From positions 1,646,292 to 1,654,414 of the forward strand of contig CP070800.1 in NCBI GenBank assembly GCA_020343555.1: a stretch of DNA of 8,123 nt, in the 5' to 3' direction. The position numbers and the translations under genes are program-made. A model generated the notes under the pieces. The model ran no database searches and had not been told where the DNA came from. It saw nothing but the letters and a program-made list of their open reading frames with translations. The DNA comes from Dehalococcoidales bacterium. GTDB lineage: Bacteria; Chloroflexota; Dehalococcoidia; Dehalococcoidales; UBA2162. Shown here piece after piece: positions 1 through 6,390 of this stretch; the first letter of the stretch is position 1, and every line of letters starts with the position of its first letter.

Positions 1-1172
1 CTCTTCATGATAGTATACGCGGGATCGACAAACAAGCCGGTCTTTACCGCTTCGGTTTCTGTAAATCTCAACCCACCGTTAGACGAGAAACCTTCGCCCC
101 ACAGTAGAAACGGAACTCGATCGTTACTGTGAGTTCGAATTTCTATTGGCGTCGGATGATCCGGCATAATAAGCACACGGAGACTATCGTCTTTCCATGA
201 AACCAACCTTCTTATGACGTCGGTATCGATTCTCTGAATAGCTTCTACTTTATTTTCTACCGAACCGTGATGTCCTTCCTCATCCGGTGCTTCTATATGC
301 ACTACGGTAAGGTCGTATTTATCCAGTGATTTTAAAGCACCATTGATCTGACCGGTAAAATCATTATCAAGTCCGTCGGTGACTCCCGCGATATCAAGTA
401 TATCGATATCAAGCATCATAGCCAGGCCGCGTATCACATCGACCGCGGATGTTACCGATGCCGTAAGTCCGTAACTCTCCCTGAATGAAGGCATTTCCGG
501 GGCTTTGTTACTTCCCCAGAAAAGCCAGATAGTATCGGCGGTAGATTCACCACGGGCTTTTCTGCTGACATTCACTGGGTGATTCCGGAGAATATCTTCT
601 GATTGCTTCATGAGATTATTCAGAAAATCACTCCCTCGGCCTTTCGGTCGATATTCATCCACGTGCCTTCCGGGGATATCATGCGGCGGAGTGCACTCAG
701 ATTTCAGGATTTCTCCCCCATCCCTGATTTTCAGGATATGACGATAATTAAGACCAGGATAGAATGTAATGGTTTCACTACCAAGTTGATTATTAAGATC
801 AGTTATTATTCTTCGTGCTTCTTCATTTCCGATATGACCTGCGCTGTAATCATGCATCTTCCCGTCTTTTACAGATATAAGGTTACACCTGAAGAGTATT
901 TCTCCCTCCTTGACCGGGATGCCGAGACTTGTCGCTTCAATGGCAGCTCTACCTACGGAAAAGGCTTCCGGATCGTACCCCAGCACCGACATACAGCCGT
1001 TCGAACTGGAGGGCTCCATACCCGTAGGAATGGTCTGTGCCATCCCCAGCACTCCCCTCGTTGCCAAAAAATCAAGGTTTGGCGTATCCGCCAACTCAAG
1101 ACACGTTCGACCACCATGCTCGGGTAGAGGAAGTCCTGATGCTCCATCCATGATTATCACGCAATATTTCAA
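1..1172 (-). CDS. apgM: Cofactor-independent phosphoglycerate mutase, archaeal ApgM type (partial, C-terminus off the window)
   Basis: The minus strand is open from a TTG start at 1172 to the window edge, giving 390 residues; the family is about 400 long, so only a short tail is missing. The enzyme interconverts 3- and 2-phosphoglycerate in glycolysis/gluconeogenesis in the cytoplasm using two metal ions. Alkaline-phosphatase-superfamily motifs are visible: N-terminal VIIMDG with metal ligand D9, the probable phospho-serine segment PSSSNG (S56 the likely nucleophile) followed by MSVLGYDP, HIEAPDEEGHHG (D297, H301), and PDHPTP...RTH (D338, H339, H348). The usual 'GSD' around the serine is 'SSS' here, a subfamily variant. 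TTG was chosen because MKYCVIIMDG matches the family N-terminus and AGAGGA lies 8 nt upstream; no ATG precedes the essential D9. A 38-bp gap separates it from the upstream gene, so the two are probably co-transcribed. The related proposed homoserine-kinase clade cannot be excluded. Confidence 0.9.
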   Translation of the reverse strand, partial: MKYCVIIMDGASGLPLPEHGGRTCLELADTPNLDFLATRGVLGMAQTIPTGMEPSSSNGCMSVLGYDPEAFSVGRAAIEATSLGIPVKEGEILFRCNLISVKDGKMHDYSAGHIGNEEARRIITDLNNQLGSETITFYPGLNYRHILKIRDGGEILKSECTPPHDIPGRHVDEYRPKGRGSDFLNNLMKQSEDILRNHPVNVSRKARGESTADTIWLFWGSNKAPEMPSFRESYGLTASVTSAVDVIRGLAMMLDIDILDIAGVTDGLDNDFTGQINGALKSLDKYDLTVVHIEAPDEEGHHGSVENKVEAIQRIDTDVIRRLVSWKDDSLRVLIMPDHPTPIEIRTHSNDRVPFLLWGEGFSSNGGLRFTETEAVKTGLFVDPAYTIMK

Positions 1173-1180
1173 TTTATCGG

Positions 1181-1186
1181 TCCTCT
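1181..1186 (-). promoter_or_regulatory. Ribosome binding site deciding the TTG start of apgM
   Basis: On the minus strand this reads AGAGGA, 8 nt before the TTG at 1172. It is the only good Shine-Dalgarno match near the family N-terminus and supports TTG over internal ATG codons, the first of which would remove the beta-strand carrying the metal-binding aspartate. Confidence 0.6.
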
Positions 1187-1210
1187 ATTCCGTTCTGATA
1201 CTCGAGAAGA

Positions 1211-1822
1211 TTAACGCTTAATATAATCCAGAGCGGTGGCTATATCCTCAGCTATCATTTTTCTCTTACTTTTTTCAATGAAGAAACTCGGACCTGCCTG
1301 CAGATAAGAAGGGAAAGCACGTATGTCCCGGTACCTGTACTCCTGCCCTCTAATCTTGTAGGTAGAACCGGCAGGAATTACCCGTTTCTCCCCTGCACGA
1401 CGTGCTATATCGTTGATTGCCTTTATAGCTATGTCTCCCATCAGCATATATACCTTCACGCTTGGAAACAGGTCTAATTCTTTCTCCAGTATATGCGAAC
1501 ACTGCTTAACAGTGTCTGTCTTTATCCCGTAACCGGTTTTACCGCACTTCACAGCGCTGGTGCAATATACTCCAAGATTAAGAATATCCTGAAAAGATGA
1601 AACATCGGCCCCTGCATCCTTGAAAGCTTGGACCGTAGTCTGGGCAAAAAAGGCATCATCACTGGCATAATAATAGTCAGCGGAATCGACCGGAGCTGCT
1701 TCCGATATCATTATGATAGACACTTCCTCTGGCTTCAGTTCAATATCAGGAACTATGTAGCATTCATGTCTCACATCAGTGCATGGATAGTCTTTACAAT
1801 TAACCTTTTCACTTACCTTCAT
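1211..1822 (-). CDS. Uracil-DNA glycosylase superfamily protein, probable Fe-S type
   Basis: This 203-residue soluble protein resembles family-4-like uracil-DNA glycosylases, which excise uracil from DNA and carry a [4Fe-4S] cluster. Visible features are N-terminal cysteines C9, C14 and C21, a motif-A-like strand IIMISEAAP (36-44) in place of GEAPG, then the segment AVKC with C93 and C108 15 residues later, matching the spacing of the second cysteine pair in family 4. A C-terminal FPSYLQAG (170-177) sits where the HPS/HPA catalytic loop belongs. The motif-2 histidine is Phe (F170), so activity on uracil is uncertain. The ATG at 1822 has a strong GAGGAG 8 nt upstream. It is the first gene of a minus-strand operon with apgM. 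The superfamily call is fairly secure from the overall pattern; the substrate is not. Confidence 0.75.
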   Translation of the reverse strand: MKVSEKVNCKDYPCTDVRHECYIVPDIELKPEEVSIIMISEAAPVDSADYYYASDDAFFAQTTVQAFKDAGADVSSFQDILNLGVYCTSAVKCGKTGYGIKTDTVKQCSHILEKELDLFPSVKVYMLMGDIAIKAINDIARRAGEKRVIPAGSTYKIRGQEYRYRDIRAFPSYLQAGPSFFIEKSKRKMIAEDIATALDYIKR

Positions 1823-1870
1823 AATAATTTCTCCTCGTTACCATGAGGACAATATCGCTTATAATTTAGG

Positions 1871-1899
1871 ATTATAACCAAGTAATGCCTCCTTGTCAC
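1871..1899 (-). promoter_or_regulatory. Sigma-70-type promoter of the minus-strand operon
   Basis: On the minus strand, GTGACA (1894-1899; 5/6 match to the -35 consensus) is separated by exactly 17 bp from a perfect TATAAT (1871-1876). The predicted start point is near 1864, giving a leader of about 42 nt that carries the SD of the glycosylase-like gene. This is the best core promoter in the window. Confidence 0.7.
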
Positions 1900-1929
1900 C
1901 TAGATATTTTTTCATAATAGGCTTGCCGG

Positions 1930-1958
1930 TTGATTATACATAACATCAATGATACAAT
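1930..1958 (+). promoter_or_regulatory. Possible sigma-70-type promoter of the kinase-regulator operon
   Basis: TTGATT (1930-1935) and TACAAT (1953-1958) are spaced by 17 bp. The predicted start near 1965 leaves only about 12 nt before the ATG at 1977, so the SD would be at the very 5' end; this makes the call tentative. A TATAAT also reads on the minus strand at 1933-1938, so this intergenic stretch may hold divergent, partly overlapping promoters. Confidence 0.4.
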
Positions 1959-1976
1959 CCATCAGAAGGGAAAAGA

Positions 1977-4529
1977 ATGAGCCTAAAAACAAGAATCTTA
2001 CTTATCATCAGCGTGGTTTTTATCTTCGCGATAGGGCTTATCTATGCCGTTTCGCGCCTTACGTTCATAAGAGGACTCGAAGAAATCGAGGAACAGAATA
2101 CCAGTGTACAGGTCAAGCAGACGGTAGATGTTTTCGAGTACCTGATAAACGATCTGGAAGCCGACACTGCCGACTGGGCGGCATGGGATGATACCTATAA
2201 ATTCATACAGGATCGCAATCAGGAGTACATACTATCAAACCTTGTCGATGAAACGTTTATTAACTTACGGTTGAGTGTCATGTTGTATATTGACCAATCC
2301 GGAAACGTCGTTTACAACAAGGCATATGATATAGAAGGTCAAGAGGAAATCAAGTTTCCTTCGGACCTGTTAAATCAGTTTACGAAAGACAGCTCTCTCC
2401 TGAGTAGATTGGATCAACACCGGATCATATCCGGAATCCTCGAAGTAGAACAAGGATTGATGATTGTTGCAGCTCAACCTATCCTGACCAGCGAGAATGA
2501 AGGGCCAGCTCTGGGAACTCTTGTTTTCGCCCGACTGCTAAACGAAAGTACTATTAATGAATTATCAGGATTAGTTCATTATCCTATTAGTCTCCTGCCA
2601 ATAGATTCAGTAGATTCCCGAGAAGCTAGTGATGCCATCAGTTCAATTCAGGCAGGTAAAGAAGTAGCGGTATTGCCGAGAGATGATGATACCATCGTCG
2701 GCTACTCTCTTGTTAATGATATATATGACAACGCTGAATTCGTACTAAGAGTCGAAATTCCCAGGGAAACGTACCAGCTTGGAGAAAAGGTATCCAGTTA
2801 CTATATTCTTTCCGTATTGGGAGTAGGTATACTGGTCGGATTTATTGCCTGGCTCCTCCTTCAGAGAAGAATCCTTTCACGTATTGCTTTGCTTATCAGG
2901 GGAGTAGACCGGATAGCCGAAACCGGTGACACATCCATACGCATCGGTCTTACCGGTAGCGATGAAGTAAGTGTGGTTGCCGGGACTATCGACGGGATGC
3001 TCGGTGCTCTTGAGGAAGTCGGGAAAGAGGTTCGTGAGAGTGAAAACCGTTACCGTCTTCTGGCTGATAATGTCATGGATGTAATCTGGTCAACCGATAA
3101 AGATTTTTACTTTACTTATATCAGTCCATCGATAATCCAACTTACCGGCTTTACTGTTGAAGAAATGCTTGGTAAGAACCTGAGAGATCAACTGGATGAA
3201 GATACTCTTCCTGCTGCTTTAAAAGCTTTTGGCAGAGAATCAACCGAAAACGCCCAGGATAATGAAGGCACCATAGGAAGCAGTCCGTCTTATGAGACCC
3301 AGCTGACAAAAAAGGATGGTACAAAAATATGGACGGAAATCAGATTAACAGCGATAAAGGATGTAAACAAAGAAACGATCGGTTATGTCGGTGTGGCTCG
3401 TGACATAAGTGAACGCCACCAGGCTGAACAACTCTACAGAACGCTCGCCAACAGCTCAACCGTCGGTGTTTATATTTATCAGGATGGTGTCTTCAAATTC
3501 GTTAATCCTCAGTTCGCACAATTAACCGGATACACAGAAGAAGAGTTGATGAGTATGAGGCCAGGAGATATCGTTTATCCTGACGAAAGAGCTAAAGCCA
3601 GGGAAAATGCTATCAAGATGTTGAAGGGAGAATCCTATTCACCATATGAATTTCAAGTAATCCATCCCAGCGGGGAACCACACTGGGCAATGGAGACTGT
3701 CAGCTCGATCGAGTACAACGGTAAACGGGCAACACTCGGTAACTTTATGGATATCACGGAAAGCAAACTCGCCCGTCAAGAGCTGGAAAAACTATATGCC
3801 CAGGAAAGACAACTGAGAGAATCTCTGGAAGAAGAGATACAGAAGAGAATAGAGTTCACACGAGCTCTTGTGCATGAACTGAAAACACCGATAACTCCGG
3901 TGCTGGCAGCTGTTGAGTTGTTGATGGAAGAAATGAGCGACACACGCCTGGCAAGACTGGTGGGGAGTATTGATCGCAGTGCAAATAATCTCAACCTGAG
4001 AATTGACGAGCTTCTTGACCTTGCAAGGGGTGAAACAGATATGCTCCGGATAGAGCTGGAAATTGTCGATACACATTCGGTGTTTAATGATGTCGGTTAC
4101 GAAATGATACCATTAGCACTCCGAAACAAGCAGGTCCTGAATTTCGAACTGCCTGAATCTTTACCACCTATCGAAGCGGATAGAAGTCGATTAAGACAGA
4201 TAGTAATGAATCTTCTAAACAACGCTTTCAAATTTACTCCAGAAGGAGGAACGGTCACTCTGAGAGCAAGCAGTGATGACGAAAACCTGATAGTTGAAGT
4301 AGAAGACACCGGACCTGGCATCAATAAGGAAGATCTTGAAAAATTATTTGAACCCTATTTCAGGCGTACTACTGACCGGGATCGGTTAAGCGGCCTTGGA
4401 CTGGGACTTGCGCTCGCTAAGAATTTCGTTGAACTCCACGGCGGTCGGATCTGGGTTGAAAGTTCGGTTGGTAAGGGCAGCACGTTCCATTTTACTCTAC
4501 CCATCAGGCAGAACGATAACCGAGAATGA
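1977..4529 (+). CDS. Membrane sensor histidine kinase (CHASE4-HAMP-PAS-PAS-HisKA-HATPase)
   Basis: This 850-residue kinase autophosphorylates on histidine in response to an external cue and passes the phosphate to the response regulator encoded next. Domains in order: TM1 (about 7-25); an extracytoplasmic region of about 250 residues with the CHASE4 hallmark DWAAWDD (66-72); TM2 (about 276-295); HAMP (about 298-350); PAS1 with PAC (356-479, closing GVARDIS); PAS2 (487-596, closing NFMDIT); a coiled-coil signalling helix (597-628); HisKA with phospho-acceptor H633 in HELKTPITP; and HATPase_c with N-box N745/N749, G1 DTGPG (777-781) and G2 GLGLGL (806-811). All catalytic boxes are intact, so it should be active. 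The ATG follows AAGGG at 6-nt spacing. Its ligand is unknown: CHASE4 binds unidentified small molecules, and the PAS domains could add cytoplasmic input. Confidence 0.93.
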   Translation: MSLKTRILLIISVVFIFAIGLIYAVSRLTFIRGLEEIEEQNTSVQVKQTVDVFEYLINDLEADTADWAAWDDTYKFIQDRNQEYILSNLVDETFINLRLSVMLYIDQSGNVVYNKAYDIEGQEEIKFPSDLLNQFTKDSSLLSRLDQHRIISGILEVEQGLMIVAAQPILTSENEGPALGTLVFARLLNESTINELSGLVHYPISLLPIDSVDSREASDAISSIQAGKEVAVLPRDDDTIVGYSLVNDIYDNAEFVLRVEIPRETYQLGEKVSSYYILSVLGVGILVGFIAWLLLQRRILSRIALLIRGVDRIAETGDTSIRIGLTGSDEVSVVAGTIDGMLGALEEVGKEVRESENRYRLLADNVMDVIWSTDKDFYFTYISPSIIQLTGFTVEEMLGKNLRDQLDEDTLPAALKAFGRESTENAQDNEGTIGSSPSYETQLTKKDGTKIWTEIRLTAIKDVNKETIGYVGVARDISERHQAEQLYRTLANSSTVGVYIYQDGVFKFVNPQFAQLTGYTEEELMSMRPGDIVYPDERAKARENAIKMLKGESYSPYEFQVIHPSGEPHWAMETVSSIEYNGKRATLGNFMDITESKLARQELEKLYAQERQLRESLEEEIQKRIEFTRALVHELKTPITPVLAAVELLMEEMSDTRLARLVGSIDRSANNLNLRIDELLDLARGETDMLRIELEIVDTHSVFNDVGYEMIPLALRNKQVLNFELPESLPPIEADRSRLRQIVMNLLNNAFKFTPEGGTVTLRASSDDENLIVEVEDTGPGINKEDLEKLFEPYFRRTTDRDRLSGLGLGLALAKNFVELHGGRIWVESSVGKGSTFHFTLPIRQNDNRE

Positions 4530-4535
4530 TATAAT
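4527..4535 (+). promoter_or_regulatory. Possible internal extended -10 promoter for the response regulator
   Basis: TGATATAAT is a perfect TGn-TATAAT extended -10 element in which the TGA is the kinase stop codon. No -35 hexamer is evident 16-18 bp upstream. If used, transcription would start near 4542 and give regulator mRNA independent of the kinase. Chance occurrence in an AT-rich gap is quite possible. Confidence 0.3.
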
Positions 4536-4570
4536 AACACATAAATGACAGATATCCGGAAGGTGAAATC

Positions 4571-5254
4571 ATGAAAGTATTAGTAATTGAAGACGATCGG
4601 GAAATAGTAGAGATCATCACACTAGCCTTCGAGATACGCTGGCCGGGTGTTACACTCGTTACCACTCACCTTGGGAATAAAGGCGTCGAACTGGTAGAAA
4701 CGGAAGCTCCGGATGTCGTAATTCTTGACCTCGGTCTTCCGGATACGAATGGATTCGATGTACTCAAAGAAATACGTACCTTTTCCGATGTCCCGGTTAT
4801 GATACTGACGGTGAGAGGTGAAGAAGCCGATGTGGTAAAAGGCCTTGAGTGGGGAGCTGATGATTACATGGTAAAACCTTTCCGACAGCTTGAATTGTTA
4901 TCTCGGATAAAAGCCTTAACACGCCGTTCATCCATTATTTCGAGCGACGAAACTCTTGTTCACGCGGGTCTTCGTTTCGATCCTACCATAAGACAGCTCT
5001 TCCGAGGTGAAGAAGAAATAATGTTGACCCGCACAGAAGGCACAATCCTGTTCGAGTTGATGAAGAACTACGGTCAGGTAGTAACCCACAACAATCTGGC
5101 GGAGGCGGTATGGGGAGAAGACTACCCCGACGCTGTTGACAGCTTGAGAGTGTATATAAGGAGACTGCGAGAGAAGATAGAAAGAAATCCCGATAATCCT
5201 GAGTTAATTCTTACCAAAACGGGTCTTGGTTATATGCTTGCGAAACAGGAATGA
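4571..5254 (+). CDS. OmpR/PhoB-family response regulator
   Basis: This 227-residue protein has a receiver domain (1-118) followed by a winged-helix DNA-binding domain (about 130-225). The receiver has every key residue: acidic pocket E7/D8/D9, phospho-acceptor D53 in VILDLGLPD, switch T80, and K102 in the VKPF motif. The C-terminal domain has the family recognition-helix and wing pattern, VYIRRLREKIE and then TKTGLGYML. Phosphorylated members dimerise and bind tandem direct repeats about 11 bp apart. Start ATG follows GGAAGGTGA. The 41-bp gap from the kinase and shared strand indicate that the two form a cognate pair. Direct repeats of the expected type lie 80 bp downstream at 5334-5362, making the next operon a likely target. 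Confidence 0.93.
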   Translation: MKVLVIEDDREIVEIITLAFEIRWPGVTLVTTHLGNKGVELVETEAPDVVILDLGLPDTNGFDVLKEIRTFSDVPVMILTVRGEEADVVKGLEWGADDYMVKPFRQLELLSRIKALTRRSSIISSDETLVHAGLRFDPTIRQLFRGEEEIMLTRTEGTILFELMKNYGQVVTHNNLAEAVWGEDYPDAVDSLRVYIRRLREKIERNPDNPELILTKTGLGYMLAKQE

Positions 5255-5285
5255 TATAAATATCAAATACCATTGCGTTTTTCTA

Positions 5286-5310
5286 AACCTGCGTAAAATC
5301 TACGCAGGTT
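5286..5310 (+). terminator. Rho-independent-like terminator after the response regulator
   Basis: A perfect 10-bp inverted repeat, AACCTGCGTA (5286-5295) and TACGCAGGTT (5301-5310), encloses a 5-nt loop and is followed by the T-rich run atttcttttgttc. The T tract is interrupted, so it may be moderately efficient. It sits 31 bp after the regulator stop codon and separates the two-component unit from the secretion operon. Confidence 0.75.
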
Positions 5311-5333
5311 ATTTCTTTTGTTCATTTTAGCCC

Positions 5334-5362
5334 TTTGTAAGTCTTTTGTAATCTTTTTGTTA
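5334..5362 (+). promoter_or_regulatory. Triple 11-bp direct repeat, probable OmpR/PhoB-family activator site
   Basis: TTTGTAA at 5334-5340, TTTGTAA at 5345-5351 and TTTGTTA at 5356-5362 recur with an exact 11-bp period. The 7-4-7 layout of the first two, ending 9 bp before a -10 element, is the geometry of PhoB boxes, in which the activator replaces the -35. The neighbouring OmpR-family regulator is the obvious candidate binder, by inference. Confidence 0.6.
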
Positions 5363-5366
5363 TATT
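5358..5366 (+). promoter_or_regulatory. Extended -10 promoter of the secretion operon
   Basis: TGTTATATT matches TGn-TATAAT at 8 of 9 positions and has no recognisable -35 hexamer; that space is occupied by the direct repeats. Predicted transcription start is near 5373, giving a 5' leader of about 50 nt. A second TATAGT at 5405-5410 is too close to the gene to leave an SD in the transcript. Confidence 0.5.
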
Positions 5367-5425
5367 CAACTGTCGTTCTTAAGCAGTTTTTAATTTCGCG
5401 CGTGTATAGTGAATACGAGGTTTAA

Positions 5426-5794
5426 ATGAAAGCTATAGTATTCGGACAGAAAAATATGGATGAATCACTTACAGCATTGCTGAAAAACGAAGGAATAGAA
5501 ATGCAGAAACTTGACGATGACTTCAATACTGCTACAAACCTCAATGAAGAAGAAAAATATGACCTGGCTATTGTTGACAGTCGGTCAGATAACGCGAACA
5601 AGGCATGCCGTTACATAAGGGAAAACTGGGATATACCCTTGGTACTGGTTGTAGATTCCTTTCAGGCTGACTGGAAAGGACTAAAATCAATCGAAGCAGA
5701 TGGATATATCTCCGACGTTAAAAAAGGCGGAGAATTATCCGCTCGCGCCAGAGCAATTCTTCGTCGACTGCTCCTCAGGAATAAAATCCTGTAA
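5426..5794 (+). CDS. Stand-alone degenerate receiver-domain protein (pseudo-receiver)
   Basis: This 122-residue soluble protein has the beta-alpha pattern of a response-regulator receiver but no output domain. Strand 1 is KAIVFGQKN, lacking the acidic pair that binds magnesium. Strand 3 ends YDLAIVD, keeping an aspartate (D51) at the phospho-acceptor position. The switch strand is PLVLVVDS with no Thr at the usual site. The segment equivalent to ADDYMVKPF of the upstream regulator is ADGYISDVK, so the conserved lysine is Asp (D97). The C-terminus, ELSARARAILRR, matches the alpha5 and linker of OmpR-family receivers, suggesting it arose from a full regulator that lost its DNA-binding domain. 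It should not be phosphorylated normally and may act by protein-protein contact. GAGG lies 5 nt before the ATG. It is the first gene of the operon with the peptidase 28 bp downstream. Confidence 0.75.
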   Translation: MKAIVFGQKNMDESLTALLKNEGIEMQKLDDDFNTATNLNEEEKYDLAIVDSRSDNANKACRYIRENWDIPLVLVVDSFQADWKGLKSIEADGYISDVKKGGELSARARAILRRLLLRNKIL

Positions 5795-5822
5795 AAAAGA
5801 GAATAGTCAGAGAATACGAACG

Positions 5823-6293
5823 ATGAATAAGAAGATAGCAGGGAAAATAACAATAGGAGTACTCATCCTGATTCTCGTCGGACTTGGATTTATCTACTTC
5901 GTGCCGGGTTATGGTCTTTACCTGGTCAGATCTGAGAGTATGAGTCCTGCCATAAATATGGGCGACCTTATCATCACCAGCCCGGTGAATGGTGAAGTGC
6001 AAGAGGGAGATATTATAACTTATGAGTTGAATGGGGAACTCGTTACTCACCGTGTTCACTCGATTGAAGACACAATTGTTACCAAAGGTGACGCTGTTGA
6101 AGATCCTGATCCCTGGACAGTACAAGATTCCTCCATACAGGGAACATACCTCTTCAAGATACCATATGTAGGATATGCCACTAGGTTCATCCAGACGAAG
6201 ATCGGTTGGTTTCTTACGATAATTATCCCCGCGATGGCACTCGTCATCTGGCTCGCTAAAGATATTGTCAAGGAGGCAATGAGTGATGCCTAA
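5823..6293 (+). CDS. sipW: Signal peptidase I, SipW/ER-like (S26B) type
   Basis: This 156-residue membrane protease removes signal peptides from a few dedicated exported substrates, classically TasA-type fibre proteins. TM1 spans about 9-27. RSESMSPAI holds the nucleophile S39 in the SxSM motif. THRV gives H76 as the general base, replacing the lysine of ordinary bacterial enzymes, and KGDAVEDPDPW (88-98) is the conserved acidic box. A second hydrophobic segment (about 131-147) near the C-terminus fits SipW topology. An in-frame ATG at 5700 lies inside the preceding gene and would add a charged, non-homologous N-terminus; 5823 gives a normal membrane-anchor start. The SD is weak, so translation may be coupled to the preceding gene, keeping enzyme below substrate level. 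The substrate gene follows 97 bp later. Confidence 0.9.
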   Translation: MNKKIAGKITIGVLILILVGLGFIYFVPGYGLYLVRSESMSPAINMGDLIITSPVNGEVQEGDIITYELNGELVTHRVHSIEDTIVTKGDAVEDPDPWTVQDSSIQGTYLFKIPYVGYATRFIQTKIGWFLTIIIPAMALVIWLAKDIVKEAMSDA

Positions 6294-6345
6294 AAAAGTC
6301 TTGATTCCCCAAAGGAGAAGTTCGTTGGAAATCGAGTTCAAATAA
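6286..6345 (+). CDS. Possible 19-residue mini-ORF overlapping the peptidase end
   Basis: An ATG at 6286, 9 nt after a near-perfect AAGGAGG (6270-6276), opens a reading frame for MPKKVLIPQRRSSLEIEFK that overlaps the peptidase stop and ends 2 nt before the hairpin at 6348. It is basic in the first half. No homology is recognised. It could be a leader peptide coupling translation to the hairpin, or a chance product of the SD sequence. Confidence 0.25.
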   Translation: MPKKVLIPQRRSSLEIEFK

Positions 6346-6347
6346 AA

Positions 6348-6376
6348 CGCTTATTCGCGATTCTGAATAATAAGCG
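6348..6376 (+). other. Stem-loop directly upstream of the TasA-like gene's SD
   Basis: CGCTTATT (6348-6355) and AATAAGCG (6369-6376) form an 8-bp perfect stem with a 13-nt loop, ending next to the AAAGGAG SD at 6377-6383. There is no following T tract, so it is not a normal terminator. It may stabilise the 5' end of a processed TasA-like mRNA or modulate ribosome access. Confidence 0.5.
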
Positions 6377-6390
6377 AAAGGAGAAAACAA

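Noticed and set aside
603..1127. Long plus-strand open frames (174 and 103 codons) opposite apgM
   Set aside because: They are antisense shadows. The minus strand here encodes all apgM active-site motifs, and the plus-strand translations are low-complexity with no domain.
5368..5393. AACTG...CAGTT inverted repeat followed by a T-rich run as an attenuator
   Set aside because: The stem is only 5 bp with an 11-nt loop, and the predicted transcript would start inside it.
5405..5410. TATAGT as the -10 of the secretion operon
   Set aside because: Transcription would start around 5417, leaving no complete SD before the ATG at 5426, and no -35 is at the proper distance.
5700..5822. Upstream ATG extending the signal peptidase by 41 residues into the preceding gene
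   Set aside because: The extension is a shadow of the receiver-like gene, is not hydrophobic, and peptidases of this type begin directly with a short basic stretch and the first membrane helix.
5775..6341. 188-codon minus-strand frame opposite the signal peptidase
   Set aside because: It is antisense to a gene with clear catalytic motifs and shows no recognisable domain.
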